This document shows positions 34,984-43,572 of a stretch of DNA of 64,000 nucleotides, one piece after another. The notes below the pieces were generated by a model that worked only from the letters and a program-made list of their open reading frames with translations, searched no databases and was not told the origin of the DNA. The stretch comes from CAVPHV01 sp963821095. GTDB lineage: Bacteria > Actinomycetota > Acidimicrobiia > Spongiisociales > UBA5794. Every line of letters begins with the position of its first letter. Position 1 is the stretch's first letter. Where the stretch lies: assembly GCA_963821095.1 (NCBI GenBank), contig CAWGCJ010000007.1:186001-250000 (forward strand). Reading direction: 5' to 3'. The position numbers and the translations under genes are program-made.

Positions 34984-35574
34984 ATGACCCGCCTCCGTTT
35001 TGCTGTGCTGCTTGCAGCTGTCGCCCTCGTTGGTGCCGCCTGTGGCGGCGACGACGCTGATGCGGCCTCCGCGGTCACCGCAGGGGTTGAGGCGACGACC
35101 ACGACGGTAGGCGAATCGGTAGCGACAACGACGACGGTCGAACAAACCCAACAGGAGGGGATCGTGGCAAAGGTCGGAGACCAGGTGGAAGTGCACTACG
35201 TCGGCACGCTCGACAGCGGCGAGCTGTTCGACTCATCGCGCGACCGTGGGGAAACCCTCAGCTTCGAGGTTGGCGCCGACCAGATGATCCCCGGTTTTGA
35301 CCAGGCGGTGCGCGGCATGGCGATCGGTGAGGTCAAAACGGTTCGGCTCGAGGCGGCCGACGCATACGGCGAGCCAACCGATGAGGCTCGCATAGAGGTG
35401 CCGCTGTCGGAACTGCCGGAAGGCTTGGCGGTCGGCGACCCGTTGTTCACTCAGGAGGGCCAGCAGGTCACCGTCATCGCGATCAATGGTGATGTTGCGG
35501 TGATCGACTTCAATCCCCCGCTCGCCGGCGAAGCGCTCACCTTCGAGATCGAGATGGTCAAGATCAACCGCTGA
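34984..35574 (+). CDS. FKBP-type peptidyl-prolyl isomerase lipoprotein (SlyD-like)
   Basis: 196 aa. Signal peptide with lipobox VGAAC (Cys near 20), a Thr-rich linker to residue ~55, then FKBP domain (VEVHYVGTLDSGELFDSSRDRG, FEVGADQMIPGFDQAVRGMAIGE) with a SlyD-type insert-in-flap (YGEPTDEARIEV ... VTVIAINGDVAVIDFNPPLAGEALTFEI). It acts outside the cytoplasmic membrane as a folding helper. It lies upstream of the small membrane peptide and cytochrome c on the opposite and same strands. Confidence 0.93.
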   Translation: MTRLRFAVLLAAVALVGAACGGDDADAASAVTAGVEATTTTVGESVATTTTVEQTQQEGIVAKVGDQVEVHYVGTLDSGELFDSSRDRGETLSFEVGADQMIPGFDQAVRGMAIGEVKTVRLEAADAYGEPTDEARIEVPLSELPEGLAVGDPLFTQEGQQVTVIAINGDVAVIDFNPPLAGEALTFEIEMVKINR

Positions 35575-35601
35575 GGCGGCGAGGCCGGGGTCGAGCGGTG
35601 T

Positions 35602-35715
35602 TCAGCTCAGAGAATTGCCGACCACGACTGTCAGTGGGATTACGAACGCCGCGGCTGCGAGGGCCCCGGCAACGACTCCGACGTAGAACAACTGGTTTTC
35701 TGAGAGCTTGGCCAC
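35602..35715 (-). CDS. Small single-pass membrane peptide, 37 aa
   Basis: A short frame on the minus strand: GTG start with GAGG 5 bp upstream and a 37-codon frame. It starts AKLSENQLFYVGVVAGAL and continues AAAAFVIPLTVVVGNSLS, one hydrophobic helix. A plausible minus-strand promoter (TAATCA with GTGACC 17 bp upstream, near 35743-35765) lies in front. It is close to a membrane cytochrome c gene, which is where small respiratory subunits are often found. That link is inference. Confidence 0.6.
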   Translation of the reverse strand: MAKLSENQLFYVGVVAGALAAAAFVIPLTVVVGNSLS

Positions 35716-35876
35716 GTGATCCTCGCTGGTGCTTTCTGATGGCTGGATGGATGATTACACAAAGAAGGGTCGTTGGTCACTTCGACGGCGCGTGGCAGTC
35801 TACCTAGGATGCGTCCCGGCAATCGGTCAGGTGGAGCATCACGACACCATCACATCACGAGGAAGGGCCTGAGGGC

Positions 35877-36398
35877 GTGGACACAGACGGCTCTGAAGGA
35901 ACGACCCCGGCTCCCGAGAACCGCTGGGATCGGTTCGTCAAAGGGTTTGCGCTCGGGGCGGCAGGTCTCCTGCTGCTCTGGGGGGTGCTGGCGGCTCTGG
36001 TCTACTGGACCTCGAGCGACGACTACGACGAAGCCGCTTCAGGCGACGGCCTCTCCAATCAGACCACCACGACCGGAGGACCCAGCGAAACGTCACCGGC
36101 AGGTGACGTTGACGGAGCAGCCCTGGCCGACTCGGCCGGCTGCACGGCATGTCATTCGAGCGACGGTAGCGATGGAGTCGGGCCGACCTGGGCGGGGATC
36201 GCCGGTACGGAGCGTCCGCTCGACGATGGTTCTTCGGTGCTTGCCGACCCGGCGTACCTGCTCGAATCGATTGTGGATCCCAATGTCAAGATCGTTGCCG
36301 GCTACGCCAGCGGTCTCATGCCGCAGAACTTCGGCGACAGTCTCAGCGACCAGGAACTTGCCGCCCTGGTCACCTACATCTCCTCATTGGGCGGATAG
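35877..36398 (+). CDS. Membrane-anchored c-type cytochrome
   Basis: 173 aa. An N-terminal helix (GFALGAAGLLLLWGVLAALVYW, residues ~24-45) anchors the protein. After an acidic Ser/Thr-rich linker comes one haem site, CTACH near 88, and the axial Met in ASGLMPQNFGD. The block GPTWAGIAGTERPLDDGSS..YLLESIVDPN resembles the cytochrome domain fused to cytochrome oxidase subunit II, so it probably passes electrons to a terminal oxidase. GTG 35877 has GAGGAAGG 13 bp upstream. Confidence 0.9.
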   Translation: MDTDGSEGTTPAPENRWDRFVKGFALGAAGLLLLWGVLAALVYWTSSDDYDEAASGDGLSNQTTTTGGPSETSPAGDVDGAALADSAGCTACHSSDGSDGVGPTWAGIAGTERPLDDGSSVLADPAYLLESIVDPNVKIVAGYASGLMPQNFGDSLSDQELAALVTYISSLGG

Positions 36399-36402
36399 AC
36401 CG

Positions 36403-36867
36403 TCAGTTCCCGGCAGCGATGTCGACGACTTCGGCGGCGACGATCTCCCAGTAATCCTCGAGCGCCATAGTGATGGTCTGCGTATGGCTTCCACCGCGGA
36501 AGGTGATCCGTTCGCCCGAGAGGCGAGTGTCGACGATCGTACGCATCTCATAGAGGCTGCCCAACGGCGGCTCCGCCCCCGCCTCGCAGTCACCGAAAGC
36601 CGCGGCGAACTCGGTTTCTCGTGCCATGCGTACCTCTCCGCCTCCGAGCACGGCTCGCGCCTTGTCCAGGTCGACATGCTTGTGCCCGGGCACGACCGCC
36701 ATCACAAACCGATCGTCGGCCAGCAAGATCACCGGTTTGGCGATCTGCTTGCCGGATATGTGCTCGGACTCGGCAACCCGTTGTGCCGTGTATGCGAGTG
36801 GATGGTCGGTCATCTCGTAGGCCACTCCGTGGGTGAGGAGGTACTCCCGAACCCTTTCGGCACCCAT
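36403..36867 (-). CDS. YbaK/EbsC aminoacyl-tRNA deacylase domain protein
   Basis: 154 aa. It resembles the free-standing editing domains that hydrolyse mischarged tRNA. Motifs: YTAQRVAESEHISGKQIAKPVILLADDRFVMAVVPGHKHVDLDKA, then EAGAEPPLGSLYEM and ITFRGGSHTQTITMALEDY. The Lys in the GKQIAKPV stretch matches the conserved catalytic Lys. ATG 36867 is selected because GAAGGAG is 9 bp upstream and the YbaK domain starts there; a longer frame to 37053 is not protein-like. It is divergent from the asparagine synthetase gene. Confidence 0.88.
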   Translation of the reverse strand: MGAERVREYLLTHGVAYEMTDHPLAYTAQRVAESEHISGKQIAKPVILLADDRFVMAVVPGHKHVDLDKARAVLGGGEVRMARETEFAAAFGDCEAGAEPPLGSLYEMRTIVDTRLSGERITFRGGSHTQTITMALEDYWEIVAAEVVDIAAGN

Positions 36868-37055
36868 CTCCGCTGCTCCTTCCCGTGTTCCTGACCCAAC
36901 ACTGCCCAAAGGCCGATCCACCCGCCATGGGCAATGGTCACAAGTACCGGCCACTCGATGTTGGCCGGTGGGCACTCCGACCCTGGTCCGCCTTCCTACC
37001 CCCTGGCAGGCTGAGTCCGTCGCTCGACCACAACTCGACCACAAGGAGTGCATCT

Positions 37056-38183
37056 GTGACCAGCAAGCAGGCAGACTTGGCCGGACCGGGGATGGGGGAC
37101 TACTCGCAACTCGAAAAGGTGCTGCCGGACGACTATCGGTCGCTGCTCACCCGCAAGGAGACCATGGCGGCGCTGTTCGCAGCGAAGTCGTACATCGAGG
37201 AGAACCTCTGTGCGGAGCTGAACCTGTTCATGGTGCAGGTACCGCTGATCGTCGATGTGCGCAGCGGGGTGAACGACATGCTCGATCGTGATGGATCGCG
37301 CACGCCGGTTGGCTTCCACATCGCCAACGACGGGACCAACTCGATCGATGCCCAGGTGGTGCAAGCCGCCACGAAGTGGAAGCGGCCGGCGCTCGCCCAG
37401 TTCGGCTGCGAGGTGGGCGAAGGGATCTGCACCGACATGAAGGCGGTCCGCAAGGACTACTTCCTCGACCACGACCACAGCGCTTATGTCGATCAATGGG
37501 ATTGGGAACGGGTCATCTCGCCGCAGGAGCGCAGTCTGGAGTTTCTCACCGAGATCGTTCGGAAGATCTGGAAGGTCATTCACGGCGCGGCGTTGCATGT
37601 CGAGGAACTCTTTCCCCAGCTCGCCACCGACGAATACCCGCCGATTCCGGCGGAACTGAAGTTCATTCACGCCGAAGACATTCTGGCGATGTTCCCCGAT
37701 TTGCCCCGCAAACAGCGCGAGACTGCGTTGCTTCAGGAGTACCCGGCGGTGTTCATCTATGGGATCGGCTGGCCGCTCGAGGACGGCTACCCCCACGAGT
37801 TGCGTGCCGCCGACTACGACGACTGGGTCACCGAGACCCGGTCGATCGACGGGCGTCCCATGCACGGCCTCAACGGCGACATCCTGGTGTGGAACCCTGT
37901 CACCCAACGGCGTCACGAGCTGTCGTCGATGGGAGTGCGGGTCACCAAGGAGACGTTGCGGATCCAGCTCGAGATGGCCGGGCAACTCGATTTCCTCGAG
38001 TTGCCGTACCACCAGGGAATCGTCAACGACGAGATCCCGCTGTCGATCGGCGGTGGCATCGGGCAATCCCGCACCTACATGTATCTTCTCCGCAAGGCCC
38101 ACCTCGGTGAGGTCTCGGTGACGGTCTGGCCGCAGATCCTCAAGGACATGTGCGCCGCCAAGGAGATCTACGTCCTGGAGTAG
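37056..38183 (+). CDS. asnA: Aspartate-ammonia ligase AsnA
   Basis: 375 aa. Makes asparagine from aspartate, ammonia and ATP. Strong matches include TRKETMAALFAAKSYIEENLCAELNLFMVQVPLIV, GVNDMLDRDGSRTPVGFH, VDQWDWERVI, NGDILVWNP and PLSIGGGIGQSRTYMYLLRKAHLGEV. GTG 37056 follows AAGGAG at 37043-37048. Class-II-tRNA-synthetase-like AsnA is mainly known from gamma-proteobacteria, lactobacilli and spirochaetes, so its presence in an actinobacterium is unusual. Confidence 0.93.
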   Translation: MTSKQADLAGPGMGDYSQLEKVLPDDYRSLLTRKETMAALFAAKSYIEENLCAELNLFMVQVPLIVDVRSGVNDMLDRDGSRTPVGFHIANDGTNSIDAQVVQAATKWKRPALAQFGCEVGEGICTDMKAVRKDYFLDHDHSAYVDQWDWERVISPQERSLEFLTEIVRKIWKVIHGAALHVEELFPQLATDEYPPIPAELKFIHAEDILAMFPDLPRKQRETALLQEYPAVFIYGIGWPLEDGYPHELRAADYDDWVTETRSIDGRPMHGLNGDILVWNPVTQRRHELSSMGVRVTKETLRIQLEMAGQLDFLELPYHQGIVNDEIPLSIGGGIGQSRTYMYLLRKAHLGEVSVTVWPQILKDMCAAKEIYVLE

Positions 38184-38285
38184 CGCATCAGCGCCAGCTC
38201 TCGACCCGTCCGCAAACTGGTTGGGAAATCGGCGGACGTATCCGATAGTCTCCCCAGAACCAAAGCGAAGCGGAGGGCGCGAACG

Positions 38286-39689
38286 ATGACCGAGCAGGCG
38301 CGTGAACAAGGAACGCATCTCAGTCCTGAGGAGCGGCGGGCGATCGGTAAAGCGGCGCGCAAGGCGGTGCCGCGTTCGAGCCATGCCGACTGGTCACCCG
38401 GCCCCGATCGTCCCGACCCGGTGGCGCTGATCGAAGGGCAGGACACCGACCGGCTCCAGTGGCTCGTGCCGGTGCGCCGCGGCCGGATGTCGGTCTCAGC
38501 ATTCACGTTCTACCGCGGGGCGGCCCGCGTCATGGCCACCGACCTGGCGACCACACCGTCTTCAGGGCTCACGGTCCAGGCGTGTGGCGATGCCCACCTG
38601 GCGAACTTTGGTATGTATGGCTCCCCGGAGCGCAAACTGGTCTTCGATATCAACGACTTCGACGAGACCCTGCCCGGTCCTTGGGAATGGGACGTGAAGC
38701 GCCTTGCCGCCAGTTTCATGATTGCCGGGCGCCACCGGGGATTCTCCGACGCGGACAACCGCACGATCACCGCCACATCCGTCGCCAGCTACCGCCAGAC
38801 CATGGCCGAGATGGCCGGGACGCGGACGCTCGATGTCTGGTACGCCCATCTAGCGATGGACGATCTCGACAGCCTCCTGCTCAGTCAAGGCGCGACCAAG
38901 GCATCAAAACGTGCTCAAAGAACGGCCAAGAAGGCAAGGAGCAAAGACAGCCTCCAAGCGCTGCGCAAGCTCGCCGAGAAAGTCGACGGGCGCTATCGGA
39001 TCAAGTCCGACCCCCCGGTTCTGGTTCCGCTGCGAGAGATCGGCGATCAAGCAGAGCAGGACCGAATTCGGGAGGAGGCCCTCAAGAGTTTCAAAGAGTA
39101 TCGGTCGACGATGCGCCCTGATCGACAGCTGCTCCTCGATCGCTTCCGCCCGGTTGATATCGCCGTCAAGGTTGTCGGGGTCGGCAGCGTCGGCACCAGG
39201 TGCATGATCGTCCTGCTCGAAGGCCGCGACGAGGCCGACCCACTGTTCCTCCAGATCAAAGAAGCGACGAAGTCGGTGCTCGAGGAGCACCTCCCGGCGG
39301 GTCGCTGGCGCAACTCCGGCAAGCGGGTGGTCGTGGGCCAGCGGCTGATGCAATCGTCCAGTGACGTGTTTCTCGGCTGGTCGCGAAGCGTTGCGGGTCG
39401 TGAGTACTACTGGCGCCAGTTGCGTGACTGGAAAGGCTCCATGGACATCGACTCGGCGGGTCGCAAGGGCCTCACCCTCTATGCCCAGGTATGCGGGTGG
39501 ACACTGGCACGCAGCCACGCTCGCTCCGGCGACCCGATCGCGATTGCTGCCTACATGGGAACCGGGACCGTCTTCGACAAAGCCATCACCGAGTTCTCGG
39601 AGAAGTACGCCGATCAGAACGAGAGCGACTACGCCGAGTTCGATGGCGCCATCAGGGATGGGACGCTCGTAGCGGACACCAGCGGGTAA
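38286..39689 (+). CDS. DUF2252 family protein
   Basis: 467 aa. The FTFYRGAARVMATDL, QACGDAHLANFG and VFDINDFDETLPGPWEWDVKRLAASF motifs identify DUF2252. These resemble a protein kinase/aminoglycoside phosphotransferase active site (HxxN and a metal-binding DxD). The biochemical role is not known. There are no membrane segments. Its 102-bp upstream gap holds a possible promoter. It converges with the TrkA-C membrane protein gene. Confidence 0.88.
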   Translation: MTEQAREQGTHLSPEERRAIGKAARKAVPRSSHADWSPGPDRPDPVALIEGQDTDRLQWLVPVRRGRMSVSAFTFYRGAARVMATDLATTPSSGLTVQACGDAHLANFGMYGSPERKLVFDINDFDETLPGPWEWDVKRLAASFMIAGRHRGFSDADNRTITATSVASYRQTMAEMAGTRTLDVWYAHLAMDDLDSLLLSQGATKASKRAQRTAKKARSKDSLQALRKLAEKVDGRYRIKSDPPVLVPLREIGDQAEQDRIREEALKSFKEYRSTMRPDRQLLLDRFRPVDIAVKVVGVGSVGTRCMIVLLEGRDEADPLFLQIKEATKSVLEEHLPAGRWRNSGKRVVVGQRLMQSSSDVFLGWSRSVAGREYYWRQLRDWKGSMDIDSAGRKGLTLYAQVCGWTLARSHARSGDPIAIAAYMGTGTVFDKAITEFSEKYADQNESDYAEFDGAIRDGTLVADTSG

Positions 39690-39701
39690 GCCCGGCTGGG
39701 T

Positions 39702-40409
39702 TCAGTTCCCTGCGTCTTCGGGATGGCGAGCGGCGGCGATATCGCGGAAGTCAGAGAGGTCGGTCGCGGCGCCGTAAGTGATCACCGTGTCCTCGGCTCG
39801 GATAGTTTCATGAGGGTGAGCCGCGGCGCTGAGGTCTTGGACGGTGCTGCCGACGAGCCGCTGGATGCCCAACAAGGTGACCTCTCGATCGCCGAGAGGC
39901 TCCTGATCGAGGCGCCGGCCGACTAGCGAGCTCGAAGGGGAGACGACCAGGCCGGCGACGGCGCGGTCACCAAACACGATCCAGGGGCTCTCGATGTGCG
40001 CCCGAAATAGGTGGGTGGCGACGAAGCGGGCGGGGCGGCGTCCGATGCGAGTGAGCACCCCAATACGATTCAGGATGGCGAAGAGCAGCAGAAACCCGAC
40101 CAAGACGGCTCCGCGCAGCTCCGGGTCTTCGGCCGAGGGCGCCACAAAGCTGAGGCCGAGCAACCCAAGGATGGCCAGAGGGCCGACGTACCCGACGACG
40201 AAGAGCATGGATGCCGCGTCGCGCGAAGCGGGGTCGTTGACCACGACCTCGGACTGCGTCGTCGTATAGCCGGCGCCGGTGAGGGCGGAGCGGGCCTCGA
40301 ATGCAGCCGGTATCTCTGCCATGCCGGCGCCTTGATACACCTCGGCGGCGGTAAGCAGGAGGAACCGCCAGAAAAGCACGGCGATCAGGATTGCCGCTAC
40401 GCCTGCCAT
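39702..40409 (-). CDS. Membrane protein with C-terminal TrkA-C (RCK_C) domain
   Basis: 235 aa. Three hydrophobic segments: VAAILIAVLFWRFLLL, SMLFVVGYVGPLAILGLL and LRGAVLVGFLLLFAILN. A cytoplasmic ligand domain follows (VSPSSSLVGRRLDQEPLGDREVTLLGIQR ... IRAEDTVITYGA), which is the TrkA-C fold used by K+ channels and transporters. It lacks the NAD-binding TrkA-N domain. It may be a small ion-flux regulator. It starts 27 bp after the M20 hydrolase start-side gene on the same strand. Confidence 0.8.
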   Translation of the reverse strand: MAGVAAILIAVLFWRFLLLTAAEVYQGAGMAEIPAAFEARSALTGAGYTTTQSEVVVNDPASRDAASMLFVVGYVGPLAILGLLGLSFVAPSAEDPELRGAVLVGFLLLFAILNRIGVLTRIGRRPARFVATHLFRAHIESPWIVFGDRAVAGLVVSPSSSLVGRRLDQEPLGDREVTLLGIQRLVGSTVQDLSAAAHPHETIRAEDTVITYGAATDLSDFRDIAAARHPEDAGN

Positions 40410-40436
40410 TGCTGCTCCCTTCCCTTCTCCAGATGC

Positions 40437-41636
40437 TCAGCCCGCCGTGAGGTGGGCGATGGCAACGGCAGCGTAGAGGGCGATGCCGGTCGCCATGGCG
40501 TCTTCGTCGAAGCGCACCCGGTTGGAGTGGTTGTTGGGAGCCTCGCCGGGCACCAACTCGGTCGGGCAGGCGCCGAGGAAGGCCATGGCACCGGGCACCT
40601 GCTGCAACACGTAGCTCCAGTCTTCGGCGCCCATGATGGGGAAGGGCAGCGGAGTCACGGCGTCCTCGCCAACGAGGTCGACGGCGGCGTCGGTGACGAG
40701 CTGCGAGAAGCCGGCGTCGTTGACCGTCACCGGGTACCCGGTCTTGATCCGGACGTGCGCCGCGACGCCGTGGGCGGCGGCGACATTGGTGGCTACCCGC
40801 TCGATCATCTCGTGGACCTGCCGGCGCGTCTCCTCGGACAACGCCCTGATCGTCCCCGACAATTCTGCCGTCTCTGGAATCACGTTGTGGGTGGTGCCGG
40901 CCACCATCCTGGCGAAGGTGACCACGGCAGGATCCAGCACGTTGATACGACGGGTGAGCGCGGTCTCGATGGCCAATACGATCTCGGCCGCCACCGGAAT
41001 CGGGTCGTGGGCGAGGAAAGGCGCCGAGGCGTGGCCACCCCGGCCGGTGATCGTGACGTACACCTCGTCGGCGGATGCCATCTGGGGTCCGGGCCGGTGG
41101 TGGATCGTGCCGGCTTCGTAGCGGGGGGTGACGTGCATGGCGAATGCGCCGCTCGGGGCGGGGTCGACGACCTCGAGCAACCCCTCGTCGAGCATTATTT
41201 GGGCGCCGTGGTCGCCTTCCTCGCCGGGTTGGAACATGAACACGACTCGTCCCGGGAGTTGGTGGCGCCGGGCACAGAGCAGCCTGGCGGCACCCACCAG
41301 CATCGCGGTGTGCAGGTCGTGGCCGCAGGCATGCATGACGCCGTGAACCTCGCTGGCGTAAGGAAGTCCGGTGTCCTCCGGCATCGGTAGCGCGTCCATG
41401 TCGCCGCGCAGCACAATCGCCGGTCCGGGCAGCTCGCCCTCCAGCACGGCGACGATTCCGCTGGTCGTCTCATGGAGGTGAAGCTCGAGAGGCAATCCGT
41501 CGAGCGCTGCCAGCACCGTCTCTCGGGTCACGGGGAGGTCGTTGCCGATCTCGGGATGGCGGTGCAGCGTGCGGCGCAATTCAACGATTACGGGTAAGAG
41601 TTCTCGGGCTGAGGCCAGCAAGGTGTCGTTGTGCAT
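40437..41636 (-). CDS. M20 family amidohydrolase (hippurate hydrolase/N-acyl-amino-acid hydrolase type)
   Basis: 399 aa metallo-amidohydrolase. The metal ligands are in RGDMDALPM and in MHACGHDLHTAML, with EEGDHGA and the later PIMGAEDWSYVL block. Typical of N-acyl-L-amino-acid and hippurate hydrolases with dimerisation domain. There is no signal peptide. The substrate is not clear. It is followed on the same strand, in the 3' direction, by the TrkA-C protein gene. Confidence 0.9.
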   Translation of the reverse strand: MHNDTLLASARELLPVIVELRRTLHRHPEIGNDLPVTRETVLAALDGLPLELHLHETTSGIVAVLEGELPGPAIVLRGDMDALPMPEDTGLPYASEVHGVMHACGHDLHTAMLVGAARLLCARRHQLPGRVVFMFQPGEEGDHGAQIMLDEGLLEVVDPAPSGAFAMHVTPRYEAGTIHHRPGPQMASADEVYVTITGRGGHASAPFLAHDPIPVAAEIVLAIETALTRRINVLDPAVVTFARMVAGTTHNVIPETAELSGTIRALSEETRRQVHEMIERVATNVAAAHGVAAHVRIKTGYPVTVNDAGFSQLVTDAAVDLVGEDAVTPLPFPIMGAEDWSYVLQQVPGAMAFLGACPTELVPGEAPNNHSNRVRFDEDAMATGIALYAAVAIAHLTAG

Positions 41637-41670
41637 TCCGCCATGCTACGGGGCCGGCCGGCGGGTACCG

Positions 41671-42693
41671 CTACTTAGCGCTCCCGACACGGCTCGAGAC
41701 CCACTCGCGGCACATCGCCAGCAACTTCAACGTCTCGGCGTGGTTGGGTAGGAGCGCAGGCCACACGTGGTACATGTCGTCGGCGATGTGGAGCGTCACC
41801 GCGCTGCCATCGGATTCTGCCTTGGCGGCGAGGCGGGTCGAGTCGTCGAGGATCATCTCTCTCCCGCCGGCGAACACCAGCAGCGGGGGGATGCCGGTGT
41901 AGTCGCCGTACATCGGCGAGGCGTAGGGGTCCTTGGGATCGTGATCGCCGAGGTACTCGTGGAGCGGGCGGATCGGGTGCAGAAGCGGCAGGTAGTCGGT
42001 GGCTTTGTTGCGATAGATGGAGTTGCCGGTGTGTTCGAGGTCGGTATACGGGGAGAAGACGATGGCGCCGGCTGGGAGCGGATCGCCCGCGTCTCGCAGC
42101 CGCAGCAGGGTGGCGAGGGTGAGTCCGCCACCGGCGGAGTCGCCTGCGACGACAATCTGATTCGGATCGGTACCGGCCGCGATCAGAGCCCGGTACACCG
42201 CGACCGCGTCATCGACGGCGGCTGGGAAAGGATTGGCCGGAGCGAGCCGGTAGTCGGGCACGACGGCAGACCCGCCTACGGCCCAGGTGAGATTGGCGAC
42301 GAAGCGGCGGTGGGTCGCCGGGCTCCCGGCGAGATAGCCGCCGCCGTGGAAGTAGAGAATGGTCGCCGTGTCGGTGAGTTCTGTTCCCGAGCCGTTCCGG
42401 ATGTGCCGCTCCACCGGAACCCCAGCCACCGCGTCGTGCTCCAATCTCATGGCGCCGCGCAGCCGGGATGGGAGCGGCGGATCCAGCTTGCCTTCGAGCT
42501 TGGCGCGGGCGAGCGGATCGGGGTGGGCGGCCGCCGACATGATGAAGGCTCGCAGCGCAACGGCCCTGAGTTCGACGTCCCAACCCCATCCGGGGACGGC
42601 CGGACCTGAGAAGACGCGACGGGCGACCCGGGCGGCAACGGCGATGACCGTGGCTGCCAGCAGCTGGAATACGAGGACAACGGTTCTGATCAT
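41671..42693 (-). CDS. Alpha/beta hydrolase, hormone-sensitive-lipase type
   Basis: 340 aa. Oxyanion hole HGGG in YFHGGGYLAGSP near 119, nucleophile Ser in GDSAGGGLTLATL near 184, acid Asp and His in the C-terminal part (DDMYHVWPAL). An N-terminal hydrophobic helix (VLVFQLLAATVIAVAARVA) suggests membrane attachment. It probably hydrolyses esters or lipids. Its start overlaps the stop of the TPM-like gene by 4 bp. Confidence 0.9.
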   Translation of the reverse strand: MIRTVVLVFQLLAATVIAVAARVARRVFSGPAVPGWGWDVELRAVALRAFIMSAAAHPDPLARAKLEGKLDPPLPSRLRGAMRLEHDAVAGVPVERHIRNGSGTELTDTATILYFHGGGYLAGSPATHRRFVANLTWAVGGSAVVPDYRLAPANPFPAAVDDAVAVYRALIAAGTDPNQIVVAGDSAGGGLTLATLLRLRDAGDPLPAGAIVFSPYTDLEHTGNSIYRNKATDYLPLLHPIRPLHEYLGDHDPKDPYASPMYGDYTGIPPLLVFAGGREMILDDSTRLAAKAESDGSAVTLHIADDMYHVWPALLPNHAETLKLLAMCREWVSSRVGSAK

Positions 42694-43487
42694 GCGAGTT
42701 GCCGTTCCAGGGCGCCGATCTGAGCTTCGAGGTCGTCGAGTTCGACATCGATATCCGCTGCCGATTGATCGGTGGGTGGGCGAGCCAGCTGATCCTGCAC
42801 GGCTCCGTAGCGATTCGAGGCGTCGCGGAATTCTGCGGCGAGTTGAGGACGGCCGTCAAGCTGGACCTTGGTCGACAACTCGAGGATGGGGTCCGACAGG
42901 GCATCGGTTCGAGTCTTCAATTGGGACCAGTGGCTGCCCAGGGCACGTTCCCTCCGGCGTGCCGCGGCGCGCTGTTCAAGATAGCGACCTCCGAATCCGA
43001 CGATCAGCAACACGGCGGCAATCCCGGCGAGGATCAGCCCCCAATTGGTCGACGACGTTTCGGTCAGGGCCGCGTCAACAAACGCATCGACGCCGTCGGC
43101 GATCGAAGGGCCGGAGAGCTGGTCGTCGGCTGCGGCCAGGGCCGAGTCCATCTCGCCCTGCGAGAGGGCATCGCTCGCTGCTCCGTACGCCGCCGGAGTG
43201 AAGACGAGGACGGTACCGGCCATGAGGTCGTTGACCTGGTCGGCAAAGGCAACGGCGTCGACGGCCGGGTCGGCCAGCACGATGACGCTGAGTTCGAGCC
43301 CGTTGGCCGCAGCTCGGTCGATGGAGGCGATGACCCGGTCGACGTCCAGGGCGTCGGCTCCGGGCTCGACGTAGAGCCCGTCGGAGATCCCGGCGGCGGC
43401 CTCTTCCGGCGTAGCCGCGAGGGCCGTCGGTGCGAGCCACGATACGAGCGCAACAGCCAGCAGCAGGGCCGCAGTGATGCGTCGCAT
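42690..43487 (-). CDS. Exported TPM-like membrane protein
   Basis: 265 aa. The signal peptide ALLLAVALVSWLAPTALA is followed by a TPM-like fold (GISDGLYVEPGADALDVDRVIASIDRA, TVLVFTPAAYGAASDALSQGEMDSAL). A membrane helix (WGLILAGIAAVLLIVGFGG, ~residues 148-166) follows, then a coiled-coil cytoplasmic tail (ARRRERALGSHW to the C-terminus). TPM domains in other bacteria act in phosphatase-like or photosystem repair functions. It is divergent from, and overlaps the 5' end region of, a Gly-rich membrane protein. Confidence 0.75.
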   Translation of the reverse strand: MRRITAALLLAVALVSWLAPTALAATPEEAAAGISDGLYVEPGADALDVDRVIASIDRAAANGLELSVIVLADPAVDAVAFADQVNDLMAGTVLVFTPAAYGAASDALSQGEMDSALAAADDQLSGPSIADGVDAFVDAALTETSSTNWGLILAGIAAVLLIVGFGGRYLEQRAAARRRERALGSHWSQLKTRTDALSDPILELSTKVQLDGRPQLAAEFRDASNRYGAVQDQLARPPTDQSAADIDVELDDLEAQIGALERQLA

Positions 43488-43572
43488 GGTTCAAGCCTTC
43501 CGTGAGCCGATTCAAGATGCTACAACGGTCGTGGCAGCGGCCACGAGCCACCGGCTGGGACGGGGGATATCG

